This document shows, piece by piece, positions 24,868 through 33,378 of a stretch of DNA of 64,000 bases. The notes below the pieces were generated by a model, which did not search any database, was not told the origin of the DNA, and worked only from the letters and a program-made list of their open reading frames with translations. Source of the stretch: Lysobacter_C viscosus (lineage in GTDB: Bacteria > Pseudomonadota > Gammaproteobacteria > Xanthomonadales > Xanthomonadaceae); contig NZ_JBJMAV010000005.1 in NCBI RefSeq assembly GCF_046600715.1, positions 186,001 through 250,000 on the forward strand. Reading direction: 5' to 3'. Each line of letters opens with the position of its first letter. The first letter of the stretch is position 1. Position numbers and translations under genes: made by a program.

Positions 24868-25779
24868 ATGGCCGTGACCCTGATTGCCACCGTCGTCGCG
24901 CTCGTGCTGGGCCACCTGGCCCCGTCGCTGGCGGCCTCGGTGCGCCAGTACGGCTGGTTCGGTGACTGGCTGGGCGGGCTGGACGCGCGTTTCGGCGACG
25001 GGAGTTTCTGGCGCGGTCGCTGGGGCATCGCATTGGCGCTGGCACCGCCACTGCTGCTGGTGGCGCTGTTCCAGCTGGCGCTCGACGGGCCGCTGTTCGG
25101 TCTGGTCGGGCTGCTGTTCGGGATCCTCGTGCTGTTCTATGCATGGGGCCCGCGCGATCTGGATGTCGATGTCGAGGCGATCGCAGCGGCCGACGATGCC
25201 CAGGGGCGCCAGGCGGCCGCGGCCCGGCTGTGGCCCGATGGCGCGACGCCGTCGCTGCAGGGCCCCTCACTGGTGGAGGCGGTTTTCCGCAACGCCCTGC
25301 GCCGCTGGTTCGGGGTGCTGTTCTGGTTCCTGCTGCTCGGCCCGTTCGGCGCCCTGGCCTACCGGTTGGCGGTGTTGTCGGTGGAGGGCGCCGCCGCGCG
25401 CGCGTTGCCGGGTGAAACCGCCGCCGGTGCGCGCACCCTGCTGGCGGTGCTGGAATGGCCGGTCGCCCAGCTGATGGCGCTGTCGACCGCGCTGGTCGGC
25501 AACTTCGATACCGCCCTGGGCGCGTGGCGTGACGCCGGCGGCGCGGCGCTGTCGCTGGACACCGGCTTCCTTGGCGCGGTGGCACGGGCCAGCGTGCGCA
25601 GCGAGCTGGCCGAGGAAGTGGCCGACTATGCCGACGAATCGGGGCTGGCCATGCCGCCGGCGGTCGTCGTGCTGGGCGAGCTGCCGGAACTGCGCGATGC
25701 GATGAGCCTGGTCTGGCGCAGCCTGCTGGTGTGGCTGGCAGTGCTGGCGCTGTTCGTGATCGCCGGCTTCGTGAGCTGA
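24868..25779 (+). CDS. ampE: AmpE-like inner-membrane regulatory protein
   Basis: 303 aa, about four membrane spans (WGIALALAPPLLLVALFQLA, FGVLFWFLLLGPFGALAYRL, and a C-terminal LLVWLAVLALFVIAGFV). These resemble AmpE/CobD-like proteins linked to beta-lactam induction. AGGA lies 9-12 bp before ATG. ampD is not adjacent, so the name rests on family resemblance alone. It converges on the LplT-PlsC gene with only 10 bp between stops. Confidence 0.75.
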   Translation: MAVTLIATVVALVLGHLAPSLAASVRQYGWFGDWLGGLDARFGDGSFWRGRWGIALALAPPLLLVALFQLALDGPLFGLVGLLFGILVLFYAWGPRDLDVDVEAIAAADDAQGRQAAAARLWPDGATPSLQGPSLVEAVFRNALRRWFGVLFWFLLLGPFGALAYRLAVLSVEGAAARALPGETAAGARTLLAVLEWPVAQLMALSTALVGNFDTALGAWRDAGGAALSLDTGFLGAVARASVRSELAEEVADYADESGLAMPPAVVVLGELPELRDAMSLVWRSLLVWLAVLALFVIAGFVS

Positions 25780-25789
25780 CCGCGCCGCG

Positions 25790-27727
25790 TCAGGCGGCGT
25801 CTCCACGCAGCGCCCGCACCTGCGTCTCCAGCGACGCCGCGCTCGCCATCGCCCCGTCCACCGGCGGCGCGGCGACCACCTCGACCGGTGCGCGGAACCG
25901 GCGTGGTACCCGCATCCGGTCCAGCATCGCCGAGGCACGGTTGGCGCGGCGGCTCCACATGCTGGACCACATGTTGCGCAGGGCCATCGGCACCACCGGG
26001 ACGGCGCGACGCGCCAGGATGCGTTCGACCCCGCCCTTGAACGGGGCGATGCGACCGTCCTTCGTCAGCGCGCCCTCCGGGAAGATGCAGACCAGTTCGC
26101 CTTCGGCCAGGGTCGCGTCGATCTCGTCGAACGCGCGCTGCATCAGTGCCGGGTCCTCGCGGGCGCCGGCGATCGGGATGGCGCGGGCGGTACGGAAGAT
26201 CCAACGCATCACGGGGGTGTTGAATATCCGGTAGTACATGACGAAGCGCACCGGCCGCGGGATGCTGGCGGCCAGGATCAGCGCATCCATGTAGCTGACG
26301 TGGTTGCACACGATGAGCGCGGCGCCCTCGTCGGGCACGTGCGCCTCCACGCCGCGCACGCGCAGGCGGTACAGCGCGCGCACCAGCAGCCAGCTGAGGA
26401 AGCGCATCGCAAACTCGGGCACCACGGTGAAGATCCACAGCGCGACCAGGATGCTGGCCACGCCCAGTGCCAGCAGCAGGGTGGGGATCGACCAGCCCAG
26501 CAGTTGCTGCAGCAGCACCCCGCCGACCGCGGCCAGCACGATGAACACCGCGTTCTGGATGTTCATGCCGGCGATGACGCGCGAGAGCTCCGCCGTCGGC
26601 GTGCGCGACTGGATCAACGCGAACAGGGGCACCACGAAGAAGCCCGAGAACAGGCCGATGCCGGCCAGGTCCGCCACCACCCGCCACGCGCCCGGCTGCG
26701 CCATGAAGCCGGCGACATCCAGTCCGCTGGCCGCCACCGGCGGGGCGAAGGCCAGGTGCAGGATGCACGCGCTCATGCCGGCCGCGCCCATCGGCACCAG
26801 GCCGATCTCCACGGTGCGCGCCGACAGCTTCTCGCACAGCAGCGAGCCCACGCCCACGCCGACCGAGAACACCGCCAGCGCGAACACGTACAGCGTGGCC
26901 GTGCCGCCCAGGTGCGTCTCGGCGTACACCGGCAGGTTGCCGGTCAGCACGGTACCGGTGAACCAGAACCAGCTCACCCCCAGCACGGCGTTGCGCACAG
27001 CGGGCTGCTTGCGGGTCAGGCGCCAGACCTTGATCGACTCGGTCAGCGGGTTCCAGTTGACCTGCAGTCCCGGTGCGGCCGCGGGCACCGGCGGCACGAA
27101 GCGGCTGGCGATATTGCCCGCCACCGCCAGCGCGATCACCGAGCCGCCCGCCACCAGCGGGCCGTGCTCGCCCGCCATCGCGAAGATCAGCCCGCCGAAC
27201 AGCATGCCCAGCAGGATCGAGATCGACGTGCCCATCTCCACCAGGCCGTTGCCGCCGGTCAGTTCTTCCGGGCGCAGGACCGATGGCAGGATCGAATACT
27301 TCACCGGCCCGAACAGCGCGCTCTGCAGGCCAGTCGCGAACAGCGCGACCAGCAGCACGCGCATGTCCTGCAACCAGAAGCCGACCGCCGCCACCGACAT
27401 GATGGCGATCTCCATCACCGTGACGATGCGGATCAGCCGCGCCTTCTCCAGCTTCTCGGCGATCTGCCCCGCGGTGGCCGAGAACAGGAAGTACGGCAGG
27501 ATGAACACCGCCGGCGCCAACTGCGTGTAGATGCCGCGCGTGGACCCGTCCATGGTCCCGGCCAGCACCATCACCCCCAGCAGGCCGATGATCGCCTGCC
27601 GGAACACGTTGTCGTTGAACGCGCCCAGCAGCTGGACGATGAAGTAGGGCGCGAAGCGCCGCTCGCGCAAGAGGCCGAACTGGCTGCGCGGCGGTGGCCG
27701 GGTATCGTCGAATCTGCCGTCCGCCAT
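25790..27727 (-). CDS. LplT-like MFS transporter fused to PlsC-type acyltransferase
   Basis: 645 aa. Residues ~15-415 form a 12-span major-facilitator domain like lysophospholipid flippase LplT (LLGAFNDNVFRQAIIG); ~430-620 form an acyltransferase with NHVSYMD (HX4D) and IFPEGALTKDG. The family moves lysophospholipids across the inner membrane and reacylates them; the acyl-ACP synthetase domain of E. coli Aas is absent. Start at MADGRFDDTRPPP. Confidence 0.9.
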   Translation of the reverse strand: MADGRFDDTRPPPRSQFGLLRERRFAPYFIVQLLGAFNDNVFRQAIIGLLGVMVLAGTMDGSTRGIYTQLAPAVFILPYFLFSATAGQIAEKLEKARLIRIVTVMEIAIMSVAAVGFWLQDMRVLLVALFATGLQSALFGPVKYSILPSVLRPEELTGGNGLVEMGTSISILLGMLFGGLIFAMAGEHGPLVAGGSVIALAVAGNIASRFVPPVPAAAPGLQVNWNPLTESIKVWRLTRKQPAVRNAVLGVSWFWFTGTVLTGNLPVYAETHLGGTATLYVFALAVFSVGVGVGSLLCEKLSARTVEIGLVPMGAAGMSACILHLAFAPPVAASGLDVAGFMAQPGAWRVVADLAGIGLFSGFFVVPLFALIQSRTPTAELSRVIAGMNIQNAVFIVLAAVGGVLLQQLLGWSIPTLLLALGVASILVALWIFTVVPEFAMRFLSWLLVRALYRLRVRGVEAHVPDEGAALIVCNHVSYMDALILAASIPRPVRFVMYYRIFNTPVMRWIFRTARAIPIAGAREDPALMQRAFDEIDATLAEGELVCIFPEGALTKDGRIAPFKGGVERILARRAVPVVPMALRNMWSSMWSRRANRASAMLDRMRVPRRFRAPVEVVAAPPVDGAMASAASLETQVRALRGDAA

Positions 27728-27751
27728 GCGCGCCCTCCCCGAGACGCGGCG

Positions 27752-27759
27752 AGCCTAGC
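27752..27759 (-). promoter_or_regulatory. putative -10 of the LplT-PlsC gene (GCTAGGCT)
   Basis: Minus-strand member of the recurrent element, 24 bp before the ATG. The rest of this 262-bp divergent region holds nothing else recognisable. Confidence 0.4.
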
Positions 27760-27989
27760 AGGTCGCAACTGCATCGGGCAGCGGCACGCACGTGGGCGGA
27801 AGCGTGACAGCATCGATCGTCGGACGCGCCGGCGATGTTGGCCAGCACCATACCGCTGGCGGCATTGCGAGAGACGGATGCCCAGGCCATTGCGAAGCGA
27901 CGTGGGGGTGATCGATCCGCGCCCGCGGCGTCATACTTTCCCGCTGCGGCGGCGAACCGCACGCCACCATTGATCACAGGGGAAGTCGC

Positions 27990-29234
27990 ATGAAACTCTC
28001 GATGCACGCGCTGGCCGCGTCGCTGCTGCTGGCCGTGGCCGCGCCGGTCATTGCCCAGGGCCCGCCACCGCACCTGCCCGCCGAGGTGCTGGCCGAGACC
28101 GCCGACCCGGACCGGGTGGCGTACCTGGCCCGCAACGTCGTGGCCGACGGTCCCATCGCCGGTGGCTTCGAGTTCCGGTTCGAGGATGCGTTCTACGACA
28201 GCCCGCTGTTCCTGCTGGGCGAGAGCCACGGCGCTGCGGCACCGCAGGTGTTCGACCTGGCGCTGCTCACCCATCTGAATGCGCGCATCGGCCTGGTCGA
28301 CTACCTGGCCGAGGTCGATCCGGTGCAGGCGCTGTGGCTCAACCGCTACCTGCTCGAAGGCGACGAGGCGTTGCTCGATCGCGTGTTCGACCTGTGGAAC
28401 GGCGGCAGCCAGTGGGCCAGCACCGACTACGAGGACAAGGTCCGCGCGATCCGCGCCTTGAACCTGACCCTGGCGGACGACCGCCGGATCCGCATCCATG
28501 GCATCGACGCGATCCAGGACTGGCCGTTGCTTGCCCAGTGGCTGCACGCCGGGGGCGCGACGCTCGACATGGATGCATACGAAGCCGCAGGCATCGCCGC
28601 CCGCGCGCGCCTGGCGGCCGACGCCCTGGCGGCGATGCCCGGCGCAGACGAACATGCCGGGCTGCTCGCCGCGCTTGAGCGCCAGGCGGCGGGCACCGAT
28701 CGCGAGACGGTGATCTTCGAGAACTACGCCGACCTGGTGCGCGGCACGGCGCTGGGGGCCAGGCCCGCCTACGGGCTGTGGGGCATCGCCCATGTCTTCC
28801 AGGGGCCGGTGAATGGCCAGGCCCGGTTCGCCGGCATGGTGCGTGCCTCCGACCTGCCCGGCGCGGCAAGCGTGCGCAGCATCGCGTTGTACGGGCTCGA
28901 CAGTGCCTACCAGTTCCCGGTGCCGATGCCCACGGGCGTGGCCCGCGTGCGGTTCACCGACGGCAACGTCGATGGGCCGGTGGTCAAGCTGGCCGGCTCG
29001 GCCACCCTGCGCGCCGCATCCACGGCGGGACACCTGACGGTATTCCGCGTCGGCGCGGACGGCTCGCCGTTCCGGCACGGCCAGGACTTCGTCGCTCTGC
29101 GCTCATCGATGGACCCGGGCATCGTTCCCGACGCTGCAGTGGCCACCACCGATTACCTGCAGTACGTCGGCGTCTACCAGGGGTCCGACTGGGCCGCGCC
29201 GCGCGAGGGCTCGGGGCAGGTCATCGCCCCCTGA
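27990..29234 (+). CDS. Secreted EreA/ChaN-superfamily-like protein
   Basis: 414 aa. Signal peptide (MKLSMHALAASLLLAVAAPV, cleaved near residue 23), so periplasmic or exported. The motif FLLGESHG (res 74-81) followed by an acidic DYLAEVDP and LNRYLLEGDEALL resembles the erythromycin-esterase/ChaN (Tiki) superfamily, in which GExHG-type His/Glu residues form the active or metal site. Function unknown; antibiotic hydrolysis cannot be claimed. AGGGGA lies 9-14 bp before ATG. Confidence 0.6.
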   Translation: MKLSMHALAASLLLAVAAPVIAQGPPPHLPAEVLAETADPDRVAYLARNVVADGPIAGGFEFRFEDAFYDSPLFLLGESHGAAAPQVFDLALLTHLNARIGLVDYLAEVDPVQALWLNRYLLEGDEALLDRVFDLWNGGSQWASTDYEDKVRAIRALNLTLADDRRIRIHGIDAIQDWPLLAQWLHAGGATLDMDAYEAAGIAARARLAADALAAMPGADEHAGLLAALERQAAGTDRETVIFENYADLVRGTALGARPAYGLWGIAHVFQGPVNGQARFAGMVRASDLPGAASVRSIALYGLDSAYQFPVPMPTGVARVRFTDGNVDGPVVKLAGSATLRAASTAGHLTVFRVGADGSPFRHGQDFVALRSSMDPGIVPDAAVATTDYLQYVGVYQGSDWAAPREGSGQVIAP

Positions 29235-29524
29235 CGTTCGCCGTTGCGGGGTAGCGCCCGGCCACGCGCGGGCCGGTGCCGCTCGCCGGTGGGAAATGAT
29301 TGACCACCGCCTGCGCGCAGTTCCGCTCGCCACACCGTTGGCGGGGTCGAACCGGGGGGCGTGGCCATGGCGCGATGGCGCATGCACCACGCCCTCGCCG
29401 TGGAACGCGTGAGCGCGATGCGGCGCGAATCGCCTTGCCGAGCAGGCGTCACCCGGGCCGATCCATCACGCCGACCACCCACGACTCTGCTTACCCTCGC
29501 GCCGTCTCCCCGAGGAAGCCCCCC
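29235..29524. other. 290-bp intergenic region
   Basis: No gene or RNA recognised. GAGGAAG (29512-29518) is the ribosome binding site of the next gene. Confidence 0.4.
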
Positions 29525-29794
29525 ATGGCCGACGAAACCCCCAAGACCCCGCTGGACCACGTCAACGACCTGGCCACGCAGCTCAAGGAAATGCGCCACT
29601 ACTCCAAGAACAACGTGGAGCTGCTGACGGCGCAGTGGCTGAAGTTCGACGAGGGAAAGCTCAAGAAGCTGGGCGAGTCCAAGACCATCGAAGACCTGAT
29701 GACCCGCCAGGGCGAGTTCTACGACGCGCTGGAAGCGGCCATCGCCGAACTGGATGACCTCGCGGAGGAACTGCAGCCCCCGCCCGCGGAGTGA
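29525..29794 (+). CDS. Small phasin-like helical protein
   Basis: 89 aa, all-helical and charged (EMRHYSKNNVELLTAQWLKF, then QGEFYDALEAAIAELDDLAE), with no membrane span. It weakly recalls short phasin-like proteins but no family can be named. Start supported by GAGGAAG 7-13 bp upstream and a codon-biased frame. Its stop opens a 13-bp tandem repeat. Confidence 0.65.
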   Translation: MADETPKTPLDHVNDLATQLKEMRHYSKNNVELLTAQWLKFDEGKLKKLGESKTIEDLMTRQGEFYDALEAAIAELDDLAEELQPPPAE

Positions 29795-29851
29795 GCCCGT
29801 GGAGTGACCCCGTGGCATGAGCCTGTGGCATGAGCCCGTGGCATGAGCCCG
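29793..29851. repeat. 13-bp minisatellite
   Basis: Four complete units (29793-29805, 29806-29818, 29819-29831, 29832-29844; consensus GAGCCCGTGGCAT) and a partial fifth. It starts within the stop codon of the small gene and ends 14 bp before the end of the convergent glycosyltransferase gene. Confidence 0.9.
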
Positions 29852-29864
29852 CAGGCGGGCCGCC

Positions 29865-30935
29865 TCAGCGCGCCGAAGGCCGGCGGGCCACGGGAACGGG
29901 CACGGGACCACCGGGCTTGTCTTCGCAGCCCGGATCGAAGGGGTGCAGGTAGGAGAGGAACTGCTTCGTGCATGCCTCCCAGGAGAAGCGCTCGGCATGC
30001 CTGCGTGCCGCCGCGCGATCGAGGGTGAGTGCGCGCAGTGCGGCGGTGCGCAGGTCCTCGTCGAGCGCGCCGGCGGGCGAGTCGCCGATCACGTCCACCG
30101 GGCCGGTGACCGGGTAGGCGGCGACCGGGCAGCCGCACGCCAGCGCCTCCAGCAGCACCAGCCCGAAGGTGTCCGTGCGGCTGGGGAACACGAAGACATC
30201 GGCGGCGTTGTACAGCGTCGCCAACTCGGCCTGCCCCAGCACCCCGGTGAAGCGGATCTCGGGGAACTGGGCCTTCAGCTTGGCGAGCGCCGGGCCTTCG
30301 CCGGCGACCCACTTGCTGCCGGGCAGGTCGAGCCGCAGGAAGGCTTCGATGTTCTTCTCCACTGCGACGCGGCCGACGCACAGGAAGATCGGCTTCTCCA
30401 GGTCGTGGGGCATTTCCGGGCCGGGCTTGAACACGTCCAGGTCCACGCCGCGGGACCACAGAACAACCCTGGACGGGCTGAAACCATTGGCGAGCAGGTC
30501 ACGCCGCACGACCTGCGTCGGCACCATGACCGCCTCCGCGCGGCCATGGAACCAGCGCAGGAAGCGGTAGGTCACCGCCAGCGGCAAGCCGGTGCGCGCC
30601 TGCACGTACTCGGGAAAGCGCGTGTGGTACGCGGTGGTGTAGGCCAGCCCATGGCGCAGCGCATACGCCCGCGCGGCGATCCCGAGCGGCCCCTCGGTGG
30701 CGATATGGATCGCCTGCGGCGCGAACTCGCGGATGCGGCGGCGCACCTGGCGTCCCGGCAACAGGGACAGCCGGATGTCCGGGTAGGTCGGGCACGGCAC
30801 CGAGCGGAATCCCGTTGGCGTGAGCAGCCCGACCTCGTGGCCCATGCGCTCAAGCTCGCGCCGCGTGGAGCGGAGGGTGCGCACCACGCCGTTGACCTGC
30901 GGCTCCCAGGCATCGGTGACGATCAGGATCCTCAT
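29865..30935 (-). CDS. GT4 glycosyltransferase, Agt/SQD2-like
   Basis: 356 aa, GT-B fold, no signal or membrane span; probably peripheral on the inner membrane. N domain VTDAWEPQVNGVVRTLRST, acceptor-side motif YHTRFPEYVQAR, and donor-side PSRTDTFGLVLLEALACG with the EX7E motif. This pattern is that of lipid (diacylglycerol) glycosyltransferases such as Agt and plant SQD2. Its ATG overlaps the stop of the metallophosphoesterase (ATGA). Likely product is a glycolipid on DAG; the sugar is unknown. Confidence 0.82.
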   Translation of the reverse strand: MRILIVTDAWEPQVNGVVRTLRSTRRELERMGHEVGLLTPTGFRSVPCPTYPDIRLSLLPGRQVRRRIREFAPQAIHIATEGPLGIAARAYALRHGLAYTTAYHTRFPEYVQARTGLPLAVTYRFLRWFHGRAEAVMVPTQVVRRDLLANGFSPSRVVLWSRGVDLDVFKPGPEMPHDLEKPIFLCVGRVAVEKNIEAFLRLDLPGSKWVAGEGPALAKLKAQFPEIRFTGVLGQAELATLYNAADVFVFPSRTDTFGLVLLEALACGCPVAAYPVTGPVDVIGDSPAGALDEDLRTAALRALTLDRAAARRHAERFSWEACTKQFLSYLHPFDPGCEDKPGGPVPVPVARRPSAR

Positions 30936-31849
30936 GGCGACACCGCCTCCCGTGGCCCAACCGCCTCAACCGCCTCAACCGCCTCAACCGCCTCAACCGT
31001 CTCAACCGCAAGCGGCCCCGGCGCCGGCTGCCAGGGCCGGATGCCGTTCCATTCGACGATGCGCAGCTGCCCTGCGTGGTCCTCGACCAGCGCGGTCAGG
31101 CTTTCGACCCAATCCCCGTCGTTGCAATAGAGCATGCCCTCGACCATGCGAATCTCCGCCTTGTGGATATGCCCGCAGACGACGCCGTCGTAACCGCGAC
31201 CGCGCGCCTCCCTGGCCAGTGCCAGCTCGAAATCGGTGATGAAGGCCACCGCGCCCTTGGCCTTGTGCTTGAGGTAGTGCGACAGGGACCAGTAGCCGAA
31301 CCCCAGGCGCGCGCGGGCACGGTTGAACCAGTGGTTCACGGCCAGGATCAGCGTGTACAGCTGGTCCCCCAGCAACGCCAGCCACCTGGCCCGCTGCACC
31401 ACGCCATCGAACAGGTCGCCGTGGGTGACCAGCAGGCGCCTGCCATCGGCCGTGCGGTGCACGGCCTCGTGCACGACCTCTATCCCGCCAAACGCATGGT
31501 CGACGTAGGCGCGCGCGAACTCGTCGTGGTTGCCCGGCACGTACACCACGCGCGTGCCCTTGCGGGCCTTGCGCAGCAGTTTCTGGATGACGTCGTTATG
31601 TGCCTGCTGCCAGTGCCAGCCCTTGCGCAGCCGCCATCCGTCGATGATGTCGCCGACCAGGTAGAGGGTGTCGGAGTCGTTCCACTTCAGGAAATCCAGC
31701 AGGAACTCCGCCTTGCAGCCGGGCGTGCCCAGGTGGATGTCGGAGATCCAGATGGTCCTGTGCCGCAGCGACGGCGGATCCTCGGCACCGTCGAAAGGGA
31801 GCGGCGGTGCGGCCAGCGCGGCAAGCAGCGGACTCGGCGATGCCTTCAT
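30932..31849 (-). CDS. PlcP-like metallophosphoesterase (COG2908)
   Basis: 305 aa. Calcineurin-like fold with all blocks: SDIHLGT (Asp37, His39), GDIIDGW (Asp67), PGNHDE (Asn107, His108), THGD and GHIH. The extended N and C parts and HNDVIQKLLRKARKGTR resemble the COG2908 branch that contains rhizobial PlcP, a phospholipase C of phosphate starvation, more than LpxH (~245 aa); LpxH cannot be fully excluded. ATG at 31849 is preferred over a TTG nine bases earlier. The C terminus ends in V-E-A tripeptide repeats. It overlaps the downstream glycosyltransferase by 4 bp. Confidence 0.78.
   Translation of the reverse strand: MKASPSPLLAALAAPPLPFDGAEDPPSLRHRTIWISDIHLGTPGCKAEFLLDFLKWNDSDTLYLVGDIIDGWRLRKGWHWQQAHNDVIQKLLRKARKGTRVVYVPGNHDEFARAYVDHAFGGIEVVHEAVHRTADGRRLLVTHGDLFDGVVQRARWLALLGDQLYTLILAVNHWFNRARARLGFGYWSLSHYLKHKAKGAVAFITDFELALAREARGRGYDGVVCGHIHKAEIRMVEGMLYCNDGDWVESLTALVEDHAGQLRIVEWNGIRPWQPAPGPLAVETVEAVEAVEAVEAVGPREAVSP
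30959..31009. repeat. 9-bp in-frame minisatellite in the PlcP-like gene
   Basis: Four copies of AACCGCCTC, then AACCGTCTC and a partial unit. In the minus-strand frame it encodes V-E-A repeats near the C terminus, immediately before the glycosyltransferase start, so unit changes would not shift frame. Confidence 0.9.
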
Positions 31850-31860
31850 GCCGGGCAAGC

Positions 31861-31894
31861 AGAACAGCCCGATATGACAGGACCATGATGGTCC
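31861..31894 (-). promoter_or_regulatory. Pho-box-like half-site and palindrome before the PlcP-like gene
   Basis: Minus-strand CTGTCATAT (31880-31872) matches the first nine bases of the Pho-box consensus; a second CTGTT follows, offset 13 rather than the usual 11. It abuts a perfect palindrome GGACCAT-G-ATGGTCC (31880-31894). Control by PhoB is a hypothesis only. Confidence 0.35.
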
Positions 31895-31915
31895 CGTGCC
31901 AGGAGGCGCGCGGTG

Positions 31916-33205
31916 CTAGGTGCTTGGCTCGCGCTCGATCGCCCGCCAGCCGATGTCATGGCGGTGGAACTCGCCGCGCCAGGAGATGCCGGACACTTCC
32001 GCGTACGCGCGCCGTTGTGCCTCGGCCACGTCCCTGCCCAGCGCGGTCACGCACAGCACGCGGCCGCCGGCCGTGACGGCGTGTTCGCCCTCGAGCTTCG
32101 TGCCGGCATGGAACACCTTGGTGCCGTCCACGTCCGGCGCGTCGATGGCGTTGATCACGTCACCGGTGCGGGGCGGGCCCGGGTAACCCTCGGCCGCCAT
32201 CACCACGCCCAGGGCGCAGCGCTCGTCCCAGTCGGCGCGTGCCGAGTCCAGCGCGCCGTCGATGGCGGCCTCGACGAGTTCGAGCAGGTCCGAGCGCAGG
32301 CGCAGCATCACCGGCTGGGTTTCCGGGTCGCCGAAGCGAACGTTGAACTCGATCACCTTCGGTGCGCCCGCTTCATCGATCATCAGCCCCGCGTACAGGA
32401 AGCCGGTGAACGGGATGCCGTCGGCGGCCATGCCGCGCACGGTGGGCTCGACCACCTCGCGCATCACCCGCGCATGCACCTCGGGCGTCACCACCGGTGC
32501 CGGCGAGTAGGCCCCCATGCCGCCGGTGTTGGGGCCGGTGTCGCCATCGCCCACCCGCTTGTGGTCCTGGCTGGTGGCCATCGGCAATGCGGTGCGCCCG
32601 TCGACCATGGAGATGAAGCTGGCCTCCTCGCCGTCCAGAAATTCCTCGATCACCACACGCGCGCCGGCCGCGCCGAACGCATTGCCGGCCAGCATGTCGG
32701 TGATCGCGGCTTCGGCCTCGGCCAGCGTCATCGCGACGATCACGCCCTTGCCGGCGGCCAGGCCGTCAGCCTTGATGACGATAGGCGCGCCGATGCTGCG
32801 CACGTAGGCGAGGGCGTCGTCGACCTCGGTATGCACTGCGTAGTGCGCGGTCGGGATGCCATGGCGGGCGAGGAAGTCCTTGGCGAACGCCTTGCTGCCT
32901 TCAAGCTGCGCGGCGGCGGCGGTCGGCCCGAAGATGCGCAGGCCCTCGCGGCGGAAACGGTCGACCACGCCGGCCACCAGCGGCGCTTCCGGCCCGACCA
33001 CCGTTACCGCGACGTCCTCGCCCCGCACCAGCTCGACCAGCGCGTCGATGTCGGTGGCCTGCACGTCGACGTTGCGGCACCCGGCCTCCGTTGCGGTACC
33101 GGCATTGCCGGGGGCCACCAGCACCTCGGTCACGCGGTCGGACTGGGCGAGCTTCCAGGCCAGCGCGTGCTCGCGCCCGCCGGAACCGATGACGAGGATC
33201 TTCAT
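31916..33205 (-). CDS. purD: Phosphoribosylamine--glycine ligase
   Basis: 429 aa, normal length. Makes GAR in purine synthesis, ATP-dependent; cytosolic. ATP-grasp fold with N-terminal MKILVIGSGGREHALAWKL, the GPEAPLVAGV motif, TGPNTGGMGAYSPAP and VIEFNVRFGDPETQ. AGGACA lies 6-11 bp before the ATG. A type B REP pair starts 24 bp upstream of the start codon, so it lies in the leader or promoter. Confidence 0.97.
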   Translation of the reverse strand: MKILVIGSGGREHALAWKLAQSDRVTEVLVAPGNAGTATEAGCRNVDVQATDIDALVELVRGEDVAVTVVGPEAPLVAGVVDRFRREGLRIFGPTAAAAQLEGSKAFAKDFLARHGIPTAHYAVHTEVDDALAYVRSIGAPIVIKADGLAAGKGVIVAMTLAEAEAAITDMLAGNAFGAAGARVVIEEFLDGEEASFISMVDGRTALPMATSQDHKRVGDGDTGPNTGGMGAYSPAPVVTPEVHARVMREVVEPTVRGMAADGIPFTGFLYAGLMIDEAGAPKVIEFNVRFGDPETQPVMLRLRSDLLELVEAAIDGALDSARADWDERCALGVVMAAEGYPGPPRTGDVINAIDAPDVDGTKVFHAGTKLEGEHAVTAGGRVLCVTALGRDVAEAQRRAYAEVSGISWRGEFHRHDIGWRAIEREPST

Positions 33206-33228
33206 TGCGTGTCCTTGTGGAGATATTT

Positions 33229-33298
33229 GTAGGAGCGACGTAAGTCGCGATGGGAGTCGATGGCCGGCGAAAAGCTTCGCGACTTAGGTCGCTCCTAC
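33229..33298. repeat. REP pair in the purD/AGCS divergent region
   Basis: Type B unit GTAGGAGCGACGTAAGTCGC (33229-33250) and inverted copy (33277-33298), followed by GGAAGCGGG, a tail also seen after the composite at 40208. Only 24 bp from the purD start. Confidence 0.9.
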
Positions 33299-33378
33299 GG
33301 AAGCGGGATTTTACGGGAGTCGGACACGCGCGACCCGCTGTTAGCATCGCGGCCATTGGTTTTACGACGGGGAATGCC

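Noticed and set aside
26300..27973. 557-codon plus-strand frame antisense to the LplT-PlsC gene
   Set aside because: His/Gln/Arg-rich without recognisable family; the minus-strand protein is clear.
25626..29078. 1150-codon minus-strand open frame across the LplT-PlsC gene and the EreA-like gene
   Set aside because: Crosses two confident genes in other frames; Arg/Gly/Ala-rich translation with no motif.
30932..31849. LpxH annotation for the metallophosphoesterase
   Set aside because: Too long, extended termini, and paired with a DAG-type glycosyltransferase; kept as an alternative in the feature entry.
31861..31880. A full Pho box
   Set aside because: Only the first half matches well; the second CTGT is offset by 13 rather than 11 bp.
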